From: Sphingomonadaceae bacterium
Lineage (GTDB): Bacteria > Pseudomonadota > Alphaproteobacteria > Sphingomonadales > Sphingomonadaceae
NCBI GenBank assembly: GCA_025056155.1
Contig: JANWWL010000006.1
Location: 1-64,000 of the forward strand
Direction: 5' to 3'
Length of the DNA stretch: 64,000 bases
Under the pieces are notes generated by a model that was given only the letters and a program-made list of their open reading frames with translations, was not told the DNA's origin and searched no databases. The position numbers were made by a program, and so were the translations under genes. Shown one piece after another: positions 9,433-20,103 of the stretch. The number at the start of each line of letters is the position of its first letter. The first letter of the stretch is position 1.

Positions 9433-10956
9433 TCAGTTGCGGGGCGGCTGCCGACGGAACGCGAGGGCCTCCGCTACGTGGGGGCGGCCCACGGCGTCGG
9501 CCCCAGCCAGGTCGGCGATCGTGCGCGCCACTCGCATCACCCGCGCATAGGCGCGGGCCGACAGGCGCATCGCCTCGGCCGCGCGCCACAGCAGGGCTTG
9601 CGCCTCGGCAGTGAGCCGGGCCCGCTCCTCCAACAGGCGGCCGTCGGCCTCGGCGTTGGTGCGCAGGCCCGCATCCTGCCAACGGGCGGCCTGCCGTGCC
9701 CGCGCCGCGGCCACGCGCCGGGCCACCTCGGCGCTGCCCTCGGCCGGTGGCGGCAGGGTGAGGTCGCCGGCGGGCACGGCGGGCACGTCGACGTGCAGGT
9801 CGATGCGGTCGAGCAGCGGGCCCGACAGGCGCGCCTGGTAGTCGGCCGCGCACCGGGGCGCGCGCGCGCACGCCAGGGCGGCGTCTTCCAGGTGGCCGCA
9901 TCGGCAGGGATTCATGGCCGCCACCAGCTGCACGCGCGCCGGCCAGGTGACGTGCGCTTCCGACCGGGCCACCTCGACCACCCCCCGTTCGAGCGGCTGG
10001 CGCAGCGAGTCGAGCACGGCGCGGGGGAACTCGGGCAGTTCGTCGAGGAACAGAACGCCCAGGTGGGCGAGGCTCACCTCGCCCGGTCGGGCCAGGCGCC
10101 CACCGCCCACCAGGGCCGGAATCGAGGCCGAATGATGCGGCGCCCGGAAGGGCCAGGTGCGCGGGATGGCCCGCCCGTCGAGTTCGCCCGCCACGCTTCG
10201 GATCATCGCCACTTCCAGCGCCTCGGCCGGCGACAGTTCGGGCAGGATACCGGGCAGCGCGGCGGCCAAGAGCGACTTGCCGGCACCGGGCGGTCCGCAC
10301 ATCAGCAGGTTGTGCCCGCCGGCCGCCGCGATCTCGAGCGCGCGCTTGAGCGTCTCCTGGCCCTTGATGTCGGCCAGGTCGGGCCCGGTGAACGGCTGGG
10401 GCCGCAGCTCGGCGGGCAAAGGCGGCGGCAATGGGCGAGCCCCCTTCAGATGGGCCACCAAAGCCGCGAGGTCCGGGGCGGCCACCACCTCCACCGGATG
10501 GTCCGCCCCTGCCAGCCAGGCCGCCTCGGGCCCCTGAGCGGCCGGGCAGACGAGGCCCTTGCCGTCGGCCGCGGCGTGCAGTGCGGCCAGAAGCACGCCG
10601 GGCGAGGGGGCGATGCGGCCATCAAGCGCCAACTCGCCGATCGCGACGTAGCCCGCGAGCGTCTCGGGATCCACGATCCCCAACGCCCCCAACAGCCCCA
10701 TCGCGATCGGCAAGTCATAATGGGCGCCCGCCTTCTCGAGGTCGGCCGGCGCCAGGTTCACGGTGATGCGCCGGGGCGGCAGGGCGAGCCCCATGGCCGC
10801 CAGGGCTGCCTGGATGCGGTCGCGGCTTTCGCGCACGGCCTTGTCCGGCAGGCCCACGATCTGGAACCCGAAGGCGCCCGGGGCCAGCTGCACCTGCACC
10901 TCGACCGGCCGGGCCTCGAGCCCCAGGAAGGCCAGCGTGGCGACATGGACGACCAT
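9433..10956 (-). CDS. YifB/ComM family Mg chelatase-like AAA ATPase
   Basis: FQIVGLPDKAVRESRDRI, GPPGAGKSLLAAALPGILP, FRAPHHSAS, FLDELPEF. Confidence 0.93.
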   Translation of the reverse strand: MVVHVATLAFLGLEARPVEVQVQLAPGAFGFQIVGLPDKAVRESRDRIQAALAAMGLALPPRRITVNLAPADLEKAGAHYDLPIAMGLLGALGIVDPETLAGYVAIGELALDGRIAPSPGVLLAALHAAADGKGLVCPAAQGPEAAWLAGADHPVEVVAAPDLAALVAHLKGARPLPPPLPAELRPQPFTGPDLADIKGQETLKRALEIAAAGGHNLLMCGPPGAGKSLLAAALPGILPELSPAEALEVAMIRSVAGELDGRAIPRTWPFRAPHHSASIPALVGGGRLARPGEVSLAHLGVLFLDELPEFPRAVLDSLRQPLERGVVEVARSEAHVTWPARVQLVAAMNPCRCGHLEDAALACARAPRCAADYQARLSGPLLDRIDLHVDVPAVPAGDLTLPPPAEGSAEVARRVAAARARQAARWQDAGLRTNAEADGRLLEERARLTAEAQALLWRAAEAMRLSARAYARVMRVARTIADLAGADAVGRPHVAEALAFRRQPPRN

Positions 10957-11065
10957 GCCCCGATCCCTCCGCCGACCCCCGCACCTCATGCCGGCCGGGC
11001 GATGGCGTCGCAAGGGCTTGGGGCCGCCTTGATGGCCGAAGGGCCTCCTCGTAAACCCGCAGGGT

Positions 11066-11141
11066 GCCGGATTAGCTCAGCTGGCAGAGCAGCGGTTTTG
11101 TAAACCGAAGGTCGCGGGTTCGAGCCCTGCATCCGGCACCA
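11066..11141 (+). tRNA. tRNA-Thr (TGT)
   Basis: Cloverleaf GCCGGAT...ATCCGGC; loop TTTGTAA; TTCGAGC T-loop; encoded CCA. Confidence 0.93.
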
Positions 11142-11205
11142 GGTGGGCGCCCGCCGGCCCGGCCGAGCGGCAGGGAATGGCGCGGCCCGGGGGCGGGAAC
11201 CGACG

Positions 11206-11829
11206 ATGGCGGACTGTTCCACGCTGGACGACGACGAGCCGCTCGAAGGGGCGGACCGCGATGCGCCCATCCCGCCGGAGGTGCTGGAAGCGGTGCGGAC
11301 CCTGATCCGCTGGGCGGGCGACGATCCCGACCGCGAGGGCCTCTTCGAAACGCCACGCCGCGTGGCCCGCGCCTACCAGGAGTATTTCAAGGGTTACCGC
11401 GAAGACCCGCGCCAACACCTGGCCCGAACGTTCGAGGAGGTGGGCGGCTACGACGAGGTGGTGCTGCTGCGCGACATCCCCTTCCAGTCGCACTGCGAGC
11501 ACCACATGGCCCCCATCATCGGCAAGATCCACATCGCCTACCTGCCGCGCCACAAGGTGGTGGGCATTTCCAAGCTGGCGCGCGTGGCCCTGGGCTACGC
11601 TCGCCGCCTGCAAGTGCAGGAACGGCTGACGGCCGAGATCGCTGATGCGATCCACGAAGGACTCAACCCGCGCGGGGTGGCCGTGGTGGTGGAGGCCAGC
11701 CACGCCTGCATGTCGGCCCGCGGCGTCCTGACCCCCGGCGTGATCATGACGACCTCGCGCATGATGGGCGTGTTCCGCGACGACGAGCGCAGCCGCGAGG
11801 AGGTCCTCAAACTCATGGGCTTTGCATGA
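11206..11829 (+). CDS. folE: GTP cyclohydrolase I
   Basis: [37 protein letters not shown]. Confidence 0.96.
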   Translation: MADCSTLDDDEPLEGADRDAPIPPEVLEAVRTLIRWAGDDPDREGLFETPRRVARAYQEYFKGYREDPRQHLARTFEEVGGYDEVVLLRDIPFQSHCEHHMAPIIGKIHIAYLPRHKVVGISKLARVALGYARRLQVQERLTAEIADAIHEGLNPRGVAVVVEASHACMSARGVLTPGVIMTTSRMMGVFRDDERSREEVLKLMGFA

Positions 11830-13157
11830 ACGCGCCCCGCGCGCTGCGCGCCCCGCCCCGCGTGGGGATGATCTCGCTGGGCTGTGCCAAGGCGCTCGTC
11901 GATTCCGAACGCATCCTCTCGGCCTTGCGCGCACGGGGCTACGCCTTCGCCGCCGACTACGCGGGTGCCGACGTGGTGATCGTCAACACCTGCGGGTTCC
12001 TGGACTCCGCGCGCGCCGAAAGCCTGGAGGCGATCGCCGACGCCATGGCCGCGCACGGCCGGGTCGTGGTGACGGGCTGCTTGGCCCACGAGGCGCCGTC
12101 GCTCCTCGAGCGGTTCCCCGGCCTCGTGGCGGTCACCGCGCCCGCCCAGACGGACGACGCCCTGGCCCAGGTGGTGGCCGCGGTCGAGGCCGCCGCGCCC
12201 CGACCCGCCGAGCCGTTCCTTGACCTCGTGCCGGCCGACGTTCGGCTCACCCCAGGCCACTACGCCTTCCTCAAGATCGCGGAAGGCTGCAACCACCGCT
12301 GCAGCTTCTGCATCATCCCCAGGCTCAGGGGCCGGTTGGTGAGCCGCCGGCCCGACGCGATCCTGAAGGAGGCCGAACGCCGCGTGGCCAACGGCGTGCG
12401 CGAGCTGATCGTCATCAGCCAAGACACCTCGGCCTACGGGCGCGACCTGGGACACGCCCGCTTCGGCGGCCGGCGCGCCCACATCACCGATCTCGCCCGG
12501 GCCCTGGGCGAACTCGGGGTCTGGGTCCGCCTGCACTACGTCTACCCCTACCCCCATGTCGACGAACTGGTGGCGCTCATGGCCGAGGGGCTGATCCTCC
12601 CCTACCTCGACATCCCCTTCCAGCACGCAAGCCCCCGCATCCTGAGGACCATGCGCCGCCCGGCGGACGAGATGCGCACGCTCGAGCGCATCCGCGCGTG
12701 GCGCGCCCAGGTGCCCGACCTCGTGATCCGATCGACCTTCATCGTGGGCTTTCCCGGCGAGACCGAAGACGATTTCCGCCACCTGCTCGATTGGGTGGCC
12801 GAGGCGGGCATCGACCGGGCGGGCTGCTTCGCGTTCGAAGCCGTCGAGGGGGCCGATGCTTCCGCCCTGCCCGGGGCGGTGCCCGAGGAGGTGAAGGAGG
12901 AGCGCCGCCAACGTTTCATGGCGCATGCGGCGGCCGTGTCGGCCGCGCGCCTTAAGACCCGGATCGGGCGCGTGCTCGAGGTGATCGTCGATGAGGTCGA
13001 CGGTCGGGGTGGGGCGGACGCTCGCTCCAAGGGTGATTCGCCTGGGGTGGACGGCCGCGTGCTGCTGCGCCGCGCGCGCCACGCGCGCCCTGGGGACATC
13101 CTTTCCGTCCGCATCGAAGACGCGGACGCCCACGACCTCTACGGGGTGCCGTGCTGA
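11826..13157 (+). CDS. rimO: Ribosomal protein S12 methylthiotransferase
   Basis: [22 protein letters not shown], radical-SAM [20 protein letters not shown] overlap with folE. Confidence 0.95.
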   Translation: MNAPRALRAPPRVGMISLGCAKALVDSERILSALRARGYAFAADYAGADVVIVNTCGFLDSARAESLEAIADAMAAHGRVVVTGCLAHEAPSLLERFPGLVAVTAPAQTDDALAQVVAAVEAAAPRPAEPFLDLVPADVRLTPGHYAFLKIAEGCNHRCSFCIIPRLRGRLVSRRPDAILKEAERRVANGVRELIVISQDTSAYGRDLGHARFGGRRAHITDLARALGELGVWVRLHYVYPYPHVDELVALMAEGLILPYLDIPFQHASPRILRTMRRPADEMRTLERIRAWRAQVPDLVIRSTFIVGFPGETEDDFRHLLDWVAEAGIDRAGCFAFEAVEGADASALPGAVPEEVKEERRQRFMAHAAAVSAARLKTRIGRVLEVIVDEVDGRGGADARSKGDSPGVDGRVLLRRARHARPGDILSVRIEDADAHDLYGVPC

Positions 13158-13657
13158 GCCGATCGGTGGTGGCCACGCCCCTCGGCCCGCTCGTGCTGGT
13201 GCACGATGTCGACGGCCTGCTGTGGGCGAGCGTGTTCGCCACCTCACCTCAGGCCGTCGAAACCGTGCTGGCCCGGTTCGCCGAAAGCCCGCTAGTCGAG
13301 GCCGACGTGCCACCGCCCTGTGGCCTTGCGGCTGCGTTCGCCGCCTATTTCGCAGGCGACGCCAATTCCCTCGAGGAGGTGACGACCGGCCGGCTGGGCA
13401 CGCCAGCCGAACGGGCGGTGTGGGCGGCCATCCGCTCCATCCCTCCCGGCACGACCCGGACCTGCGCCGAGGTGGCCGCCCTGCTGGGAGACGTGACGAG
13501 GGCCTGCGAGGTGGCCGAAGCCGCCCGGCGCAATCCCTTGGCCCTGGTGGTGCCCTGCCACCGGGTGGCGGGTGCGTTCGGCTGGGCCACGGGCGATGCG
13601 GCCGCGCGCCGCGCTTGGCTTCTGGCCCACGAGGCCAGCCGCCGGCCGGGCGCATGA
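13151..13657 (+). CDS. ogt: Methylated-DNA--protein-cysteine S-methyltransferase
   Basis: Active site VVPCHRV; GTG start overlapping rimO stop. Confidence 0.9.
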   Translation: MLSRSVVATPLGPLVLVHDVDGLLWASVFATSPQAVETVLARFAESPLVEADVPPPCGLAAAFAAYFAGDANSLEEVTTGRLGTPAERAVWAAIRSIPPGTTRTCAEVAALLGDVTRACEVAEAARRNPLALVVPCHRVAGAFGWATGDAAARRAWLLAHEASRRPGA

Positions 13658-15930
13658 CCGCACCATCCGCGGCGGGGGCGGCCGCCACGCTGTCCCGCCG
13701 GGCGTTGTTCATCGCCATCGTCGCCCTGGGCAGCTTCCTGTTGTTCCTGGTCCAGCCCATGGTGGCGCGGATCGCCCTCCCGCGGCTGGGCGGCGCCCCG
13801 GCCGTGTGGAACACCGCCATGGCGTTCTATCAGGCCGCCTTGCTGCTGGGTTACCTCTGGGCGCACGGGCTCAGCCGGCTGGCCCCGCGCGCGCAGGCGG
13901 CCGCCCACCTCGCCCTGCTGCTCGCCGCGGCCGCCACGCTGCCCGTGGGCCTGGCCGAGGGCGCTCCCCCGCCGGGCCAGGAGGCGGGCTGGCTCGTGCG
14001 GGCGCTCGCCCTGGGGATCGGCCCGCTGTTCGTCGCCGTGGCGGCCCAGGCCCCCCTGATGCAGGCCTGGTTCGCCCGCACCGACGACCCCAACGCCCGC
14101 GAGCCCTGGTTCCTCTACGCCGCCTCGAATGCGGGCTCGCTCTTCGGCCTTCTGGCCTATCCGCTCGTCCTCGAACCCCTCCTCACCCTGTCGGCCCAAC
14201 GCTGGCTGTGGTCGGCGGGCTACGGCCTCCTCGTGCTCCTGGTGGCCACCGCGGCGCTGGGGCTTCCCGCCGGCCCGACCACGACCGCACCCTCGGCCGC
14301 CGCCCCGGCCCCGAGCCTTGGCCGACAGATCCGCTGGGTGGCCTGGGCGGCGGTGCCCTCGGGCCTCATGCTGTCCACCACCGCCCACCTCACCACCGAC
14401 ATCATGGCGATGCCCCTGCTGTGGGTGATCCCGCTCGCACTCTATCTCCTGTCGCTCGTCCTGGCGTTCGGCACGCACGCGGCCCGGTGGACCCGGATCG
14501 CGACCACGGCGGCCCCCGTGCTGCTGATGATCTTCGGTGCGGCCGGCATGATGGCCATCGACCGGGCCGCAAGCCTCTATGGCGTGGCGAGCCTGCTGCT
14601 CTTGTTCACCCTGGCCGTGGCCCTGCACGGCGCCCTCGCCGCGGACCGGCCAAACGTGACCCACCTCACGCGCTTCTATCTGCTGCTTGCCTTGGGGGGC
14701 GGGCTGGGAGGCGCCTTCGCCGCGCTGGTGGCCCCGGTCGTCTTCGACTGGGTGTGGGAACATCCGCTCCTCCTGCTGGCGGCCGGCCTGCTGCTGCCGG
14801 CCCGGCCGCTCACGCGGCGGATCGGGGCGCTCTGGGTCGGCCCTGGCGGGCGCGCCCGGGCCCTCAGGGTGTTGCACGCGCCGGTGGCCCTGGTGCTGTC
14901 GTGGTGGCTGGGGGCGGCCTTCACCCCGGCCGAGCCCACCCCGGCCACCGTGGCGGGGCTGATGGCGCTGGCGGGACTCGGCCTGCTGGCCATCGGCCGA
15001 CCGTTCGCCTTCACGGTCCAGCTCGCGCTCCTCGTGATGGCGGCGGGCGGGTGGCGGCAGCTCGACATCTCGACCATCCCCGACGCCCGCACCCGCAGCT
15101 TCTTCGGCATCCATGCCATCCAGAACGACCTGCGCGCCCGGGTGCGCCGGCTGGTCCACGGCACCACGATGCATGGGCTCCAGTCGCTCGACCCCGCGAA
15201 GGCCCGGATCCCCTTGAGTTACTATGGCCCGGAATCGGGGGCGGGCCTGGTGCTGGGGGCGGCCGAGCGCCTGTTCGGGCCCCGGGCCCGCATCGGGGTG
15301 GTGGGGCTCGGGACGGGAAGCCTGGTGTGCCACGCCCGCCCCGGCCAGGACTGGACGGTGTTCGAAATCGACCCCGCGGTCGTGCATTTGGTGATCGAAC
15401 GCCAGGCCTTCACCTATGTGCGCGACTGCCAGCCCGGCCTCAGGCTGGTGCTGGGCGATGCCCGGCTCCGGTTGGCCCGCGAGCCGGCAGGCCGCTTCGA
15501 CGTGCTGGCGGTGGATGCCTTCACTTCGGATTCCATTCCGCTCCACCTCCTCACGCGCGAGGCGATGCGCACCTATTGGCGGACGCTCTCGCCCCAAGGG
15601 GTGCTCCTGCTCCACGTCTCCAACCGGTTCCTCGACCTCGAGCCCGTGGTGGCGGCCATCGTCCGTGCCGAGGGGCTCGTGGCCCGCCGCCTGCGCCACG
15701 TGCCGCGTGCCGAGACGCTGGCGCCAGGCCTCGTCTGGTCGGCGTCGGACTGGATCGCCGTCACCCGCACCGAGGCGGCCATGGCGCGGCTGATGGCCGA
15801 AGCGCGTTCGCCAGGCGGCGCGCCGGCAGCGTGGGCCCCGCTTTCGGATCCCGGCGGCCGCCGCGCCTGGAGCGACGAGCACGCGGCCGTCGTCGAGGCG
15901 CTGAAGCCCCTGTCGACCCTCCTGCCGTGA
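13654..15930 (+). CDS. Fused membrane / spermidine synthase-like protein
   Basis: N-terminal TM helices (FLLFLVQPMVARIALPRLGG) plus methyltransferase-like VVGLGTGSLVCHARPGQDWTVFEIDP and DAFTSDSIPLHLLT. Confidence 0.85.
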   Translation: MTAPSAAGAAATLSRRALFIAIVALGSFLLFLVQPMVARIALPRLGGAPAVWNTAMAFYQAALLLGYLWAHGLSRLAPRAQAAAHLALLLAAAATLPVGLAEGAPPPGQEAGWLVRALALGIGPLFVAVAAQAPLMQAWFARTDDPNAREPWFLYAASNAGSLFGLLAYPLVLEPLLTLSAQRWLWSAGYGLLVLLVATAALGLPAGPTTTAPSAAAPAPSLGRQIRWVAWAAVPSGLMLSTTAHLTTDIMAMPLLWVIPLALYLLSLVLAFGTHAARWTRIATTAAPVLLMIFGAAGMMAIDRAASLYGVASLLLLFTLAVALHGALAADRPNVTHLTRFYLLLALGGGLGGAFAALVAPVVFDWVWEHPLLLLAAGLLLPARPLTRRIGALWVGPGGRARALRVLHAPVALVLSWWLGAAFTPAEPTPATVAGLMALAGLGLLAIGRPFAFTVQLALLVMAAGGWRQLDISTIPDARTRSFFGIHAIQNDLRARVRRLVHGTTMHGLQSLDPAKARIPLSYYGPESGAGLVLGAAERLFGPRARIGVVGLGTGSLVCHARPGQDWTVFEIDPAVVHLVIERQAFTYVRDCQPGLRLVLGDARLRLAREPAGRFDVLAVDAFTSDSIPLHLLTREAMRTYWRTLSPQGVLLLHVSNRFLDLEPVVAAIVRAEGLVARRLRHVPRAETLAPGLVWSASDWIAVTRTEAAMARLMAEARSPGGAPAAWAPLSDPGGRRAWSDEHAAVVEALKPLSTLLP

Positions 15931-15967
15931 GCTTTCGCGCGCGACCTGAAGCCTCTAGGGCGAGCCC

Positions 15968-17008
15968 ATGGATCGGATCCGCGTGGCGGTGCTGGGGGCC
16001 TCGGGCTACACGGGGGCAGATGCGGTGCGCCTTCTCCTCACCCACCCGCAGGTGACGATCGTGGCCTTGGCCGCCCAGCAGAAGGCGGGCCAGGCCATGA
16101 GCGAGGCCTGGCCCCACTTCATGGGGGCGGGGGGTCTCCCCCGTCTGGTGGCGCCCGAGGACGTCCCCTTCGACCGGGTGGACGTGGTGCTGGGCTGCTT
16201 GCCCCACGGCGCGAGCGCGGCGGTGCTGGCCGGTCTTGAGGCCGTGCGGATCCTCGACCTGTCGGCCGACTTCCGCCTGAAGGATGCCGCCACCTACCGG
16301 GCCTGGTACGGGCTCGACCACCCGGCCCCCCACCTGCTGGCGGAAGCCGTGTACGGGCTCAGCGAATACGCGCGCGAGCACCTGCCGGCCGCACGCCTCG
16401 TGGCGTGCCCGGGCTGCTACCCGACGGCCGTGCTGCTCGCCCTGCTTCCCCTGGCCCGTGCCGGGCTGATTGCGCCTGAGGGCATCGCCGTGTTCGCCAT
16501 CTCGGGCGTCTCGGGCGCCGGGCGAGCGCTCAAGGAGTCCTACCTGTTCTGCGAGGTGGGGGAAGCCGCCGCCCCCTACGGCGTGGGCCACCACCGCCAC
16601 ATGCCCGAGATCGAGCAGGAACTGGGGGCGGCGTTTGGGCAGGAGGTGCGCGTGGGCTTCACGCCCCACCTCGTGCCGATGAACCGGGGAGAGCTCATCA
16701 CGGCTTCGGTCGCGCTGGCGCCCGGGGCCTCGGTTGCCGACCTGCGCGCCGCCCTCGACGAGCGCTACGCGACCGAGCCGTTCGTCCACCTGCTGGGGCC
16801 GGGTGTCGCGCCCGCCACGCGCATGGTGCGTGGCTCGAACCTCTGCGTGCTCAACGTGTTCCCGGATCGGCTGCCGGGCCGAGCGATCGTGGCGGCGGCC
16901 ATCGACAACCTGGTCAAGGGCTCGGCCGGGCAGGCGGTGCAGAACCTGAACCTGATGTTCGGCCTGCCCGAAACCCTCGGGCTCGAAGCCCCGCCACTCT
17001 TCCCCTGA
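15968..17008 (+). CDS. argC: N-acetyl-gamma-glutamyl-phosphate reductase
   Basis: VAVLGASGYTGADAVRLL; ACPGCYPTAVLLAL; GVGHHRHMPEIEQEL. Confidence 0.95.
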   Translation: MDRIRVAVLGASGYTGADAVRLLLTHPQVTIVALAAQQKAGQAMSEAWPHFMGAGGLPRLVAPEDVPFDRVDVVLGCLPHGASAAVLAGLEAVRILDLSADFRLKDAATYRAWYGLDHPAPHLLAEAVYGLSEYAREHLPAARLVACPGCYPTAVLLALLPLARAGLIAPEGIAVFAISGVSGAGRALKESYLFCEVGEAAAPYGVGHHRHMPEIEQELGAAFGQEVRVGFTPHLVPMNRGELITASVALAPGASVADLRAALDERYATEPFVHLLGPGVAPATRMVRGSNLCVLNVFPDRLPGRAIVAAAIDNLVKGSAGQAVQNLNLMFGLPETLGLEAPPLFP

Positions 17009-17529
17009 TGCCGCTCCTGCCGTTCATGGACGCACGGCCCGAGGTGGACCCCACGGCCTGGATCGCCCCCACCGCCACCGTGATCGGCCAGGTGACGATC
17101 GGGCCCGACGCCTCGGTATGGTACAATTGCGTGTTGCGCGGCGACGTGATGCCGATCGTCGTGGGAGCCCGCAGCAACATCCAGGACGGAACCGTCGTTC
17201 ACGTCACGCGCGTGCGCGCCCGCACCGAGATCGGCGCGGACGTGCTGGTGGGCCATGCCTGTGTGATCCATGGTTGCACGCTGATGGATCGCGCCTTCGT
17301 GGGGCTGGGTGCCATCGTGATGGACGGCTGCGTGGTCGAGCCCGACGGCATGCTGGCGGCCGGGGCGCTGCTCCCGCCCGGAAAGCGCGTCGGCACCCGG
17401 GAACTCTGGGCGGGCCGTCCGGCCCGGCTCGTCCGGACGCTGTCGGACGAAGAGGTGGCCCGGAACCGGGCGGGGGCGGCCGGCTACGTGGAACTGGCGC
17501 GCCGTCACCGTGCGAGTCTCGGCGGCTGA
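17008..17529 (+). CDS. Gamma carbonic anhydrase family protein
   Basis: Left-handed beta-helix hexapeptides; VWYNCVLRGDVMPI, VGHACVIHGCTL. Confidence 0.92.
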   Translation: MPLLPFMDARPEVDPTAWIAPTATVIGQVTIGPDASVWYNCVLRGDVMPIVVGARSNIQDGTVVHVTRVRARTEIGADVLVGHACVIHGCTLMDRAFVGLGAIVMDGCVVEPDGMLAAGALLPPGKRVGTRELWAGRPARLVRTLSDEEVARNRAGAAGYVELARRHRASLGG

Positions 17530-17691
17530 GCACGACCGTGCGCTGGCCGACTCACCCGCCGCCGGCGCCCTGCCCGCCGGAATGGCGATCGCCCTGCCCG
17601 GCCTCGCGGTTCCCCCTACGCTTCGGCCGCCGCCCGCCGGCGGGCACCCCCGCCCGCGCCATGCCCCCAGGGTGGGGGCGCCCGCACGCAA

Positions 17692-17768
17692 TGGTCGGAG
17701 CGACAGGATTCGAACCTGCGACCCCCAGACCCCCAGTCTGATGCGCTACCAGGCTGCGCCACGCTCCG
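17692..17768 (-). tRNA. tRNA-Pro (GGG)
   Basis: Reverse complement CGGAGCGTGGCGCAGCCTGGTAGCGC...CTGGGGG...TTCGAATCCTGTCGCTCCGACCA; encoded CCA. Confidence 0.94.
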
Positions 17769-17853
17769 ACGCGCGCCCTGGACTAGGCGAGACCCGCGGG
17801 CTTGGCAAGGCGGCCCGCCCGTTCCCACTCCACCAGCGCCCGGCCGGTCGCGG

Positions 17854-18465
17854 ATGGCCAGGCTCCAGGTGAGGGACCTTGCCCTCGTGCGGGGCGGGCG
17901 CCTGCTGATCGAAGGCCTTTCGCTCGTCCTGGCCCCCGGTGAAGCGCTCATCGTCACGGGGCCCAACGGGGTGGGCAAGACGAGCCTGCTGCGCGCGCTC
18001 GCAGGACTGCTGGCGCCGGCCGCCGGCCGGATCGACAATCCCTTCCCCACCGCCTTCCAGGGGCCCGAACTCGCGCTCAAGCCCGACGCTCCGTTGGGGC
18101 GGGAACTCGCCTTCTGGGCCCGCCTCGACGGGCAGGCCCCGGGCCGCGTCGCCGACGCCGCGCGCGCCCTGGGGCTCGAGGGCCTCCTCGACGTGCCAGT
18201 GGGCCTGCTGTCGGCCGGTCAGCGGCAGCGCGGGGCGCTCGTTCGCGTGCTTGCGTCCGGTGCTGCCCTATGGCTGCTCGATGAACCGACCGCCCTGCTC
18301 GACGCGGCGGCCTGCACCGGGCTCGAGGCCGCCATTCGCCGGCACCTCGACGGGGGCGGCCTTGCCGTCGTGGCCACCCACCGGCCGCTCGGGCTTCCCG
18401 CCCGCCACCTCAGGCTGGGCGGCGCAGGTGCGGCAGGGGATCCACCGCCTTCCGTCCTACCCTGA
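17854..18465 (+). CDS. ccmA: Heme exporter ATP-binding protein (CcmA-like)
   Basis: GPNGVGKTSLLRALAGLLAPAAGRI; LLSAGQRQRGALVRVL; LLDEPTALLD. Confidence 0.8.
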   Translation: MARLQVRDLALVRGGRLLIEGLSLVLAPGEALIVTGPNGVGKTSLLRALAGLLAPAAGRIDNPFPTAFQGPELALKPDAPLGRELAFWARLDGQAPGRVADAARALGLEGLLDVPVGLLSAGQRQRGALVRVLASGAALWLLDEPTALLDAAACTGLEAAIRRHLDGGGLAVVATHRPLGLPARHLRLGGAGAAGDPPPSVLP

Positions 18466-19282
18466 GCTGGAACATCAGCGCGGTCTCGGGCACCGCACCG
18501 CTGCGCCCGGCCCGTGCGATGATGTCGCCCTGGCGCACCACCTCGCCCCGGGCAACCAGCGCTTCCTCGAGATGGCCGTAGGCGGTGACGACCCCGCCTT
18601 CGTGGCGCAGCAGCACGAGGAGCCCGAAGCTCTCGATCGCCTCCCCCACATAGAGCACCGTGCCCGCGGCCGCCGCCCTGACGGGACTGCCCGAGGTGGC
18701 CCGGATCAGGATCCCTTCGTTTACGCGCCCGCCCGGCTTGGGCCCGAACGACGACAGGATCACCCGGCCTTCCGTGGGCCAGACGAGCGCGGGAATGGCC
18801 GGCGATGCCGGGCGGGCCGGCGGCGGCGGGGCGCCGGGCGCAGCTGGCGGCGGGGCGCCGGGCGGGGGCGGCTCCGCCTCGCGCGTGCCCGAAAGGAGAT
18901 CGTCGATGTCGAGCGTGAAGTTCGCGGCAAGCTCGGCCGCGCTCGGCCGGCCCCGGCCCGCGTTCTGGGGTTGGGCGGGAATGAACAGGCGCTGGCCGAT
19001 GCGCAGGATGGATTCGGGCCCGATGCCGTTCGCCTCGGCGATCCGGCGCCACGGCACGCCATAGGCGCGGGCGATGGCAAGCCCCGTGTGCCCGGCGCGC
19101 ACCACATGTTCCCGCCCGCCGGGCACCGGTCGGCCGTCGGCCACGACGGGGGCCGGCTGCCAGCGGGGGGGCCGAACGGGCTCGCGGGCCACGGCCGGGG
19201 GAGCGGGGCGCGGCGGGGGCCGCCGCTCCGCACAGGCCGCCACGGCTGCCAGGGCGAGCAGCCACCACGCGCGCACGCCCAT
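18410..19282 (-). CDS. LysM/M23 peptidoglycan DD-metallopeptidase-family lipoprotein (NlpD-like)
   Basis: Lipobox-like LALAAVAAC; LysM VVRAGHTGLAIARAYGV; M23-like domain PTEGRVILSSFGPKPGGRVNEGI. Confidence 0.88.
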   Translation of the reverse strand: MGVRAWWLLALAAVAACAERRPPPRPAPPAVAREPVRPPRWQPAPVVADGRPVPGGREHVVRAGHTGLAIARAYGVPWRRIAEANGIGPESILRIGQRLFIPAQPQNAGRGRPSAAELAANFTLDIDDLLSGTREAEPPPPGAPPPAAPGAPPPPARPASPAIPALVWPTEGRVILSSFGPKPGGRVNEGILIRATSGSPVRAAAAGTVLYVGEAIESFGLLVLLRHEGGVVTAYGHLEEALVARGEVVRQGDIIARAGRSGAVPETALMFQLRVGRKAVDPLPHLRRPA

Positions 19283-19344
19283 CCATGGAGAGCGGGCCGG
19301 TTCCCGTGGAACGCGCCCGCGCACCTCCCGCACCCGGCCCGCCC

Positions 19345-20103
19345 TCAGCCCTCGAGCGCGGCCTGAAGGCTCGGGATCGTCCGGTGATGCGTCAGGTCGA
19401 GGTGCATGGGCGTCACCGAGACATAGCCCTCGCGCACGGCCTCGAGATCGGTGCGGTGGCCGGGCGTTTCCACCTCCCGCCCGTAGCCGAACCAATAGTA
19501 GGGAAAGCCGCGCGGATCGATGCGGGCATCGATCCGGATGTGGCCGTAGTCGCGGAAGCCCTGGCGCGTCACGCGCACGCCCAAGGGCACGGCCCGGGCG
19601 GGGAAGTTGATGTTGAGGAGGACGCCTTCGCCCCAATCGGACGAGGCGACCTTGCGGATGATCTCGGCCGCGGTCGCCTCGGCGGCGGCGAAGCTTTCGG
19701 CGCCATGCGTATAGTCGGCCATCGCTTGCGACAGGGCGATCGAGCGGATGCCGGCCAGCGTGCCTTCCATGGCGGCGGACACGGTGCCCGAATAGGTCAC
19801 GTCCTCGGCCAGGTTGGGGCCTCGGTTCACGCCCGAGAGGATGAGGTCGGGCCGGGCTCCGGCCATCAGATGCCCCAGCGCCATCATGACGGCGTCGGTG
19901 GGCGTGCCCATCACGGCGAAGCGCCGGGGCCCGAGCTCCCGCACGCGCAGCGGGCGCGTGAGCGTGAGCGAGTGCCCGGCCCCCGACTGTTCCTCGGCCG
20001 GCGCCACCATCCACAGGTCGTCCGACAGCTGGCGGGCGATCCGCTCGAGCGCGGCGAAGCCCGGGGCGAAGATGCCGTCGTCGTTGGTCAACAGGATGCG
20101 CAT
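19345..20103 (-). CDS. surE: 5'/3'-nucleotidase SurE
   Basis: MRILLTNDDGIFAPGFAAL; VNRGPNLAEDVTYSGTVSAA. Confidence 0.96.
   Translation of the reverse strand: MRILLTNDDGIFAPGFAALERIARQLSDDLWMVAPAEEQSGAGHSLTLTRPLRVRELGPRRFAVMGTPTDAVMMALGHLMAGARPDLILSGVNRGPNLAEDVTYSGTVSAAMEGTLAGIRSIALSQAMADYTHGAESFAAAEATAAEIIRKVASSDWGEGVLLNINFPARAVPLGVRVTRQGFRDYGHIRIDARIDPRGFPYYWFGYGREVETPGHRTDLEAVREGYVSVTPMHLDLTHHRTIPSLQAALEG

Noticed and set aside
17663-17679. GCCCCCA-GGG-TGGGGGC hairpin as tRNA-Pro terminator
   Set aside because: Only a 7-bp stem and 3-nt loop with no U-tract in GC-rich sequence; too weak to annotate.
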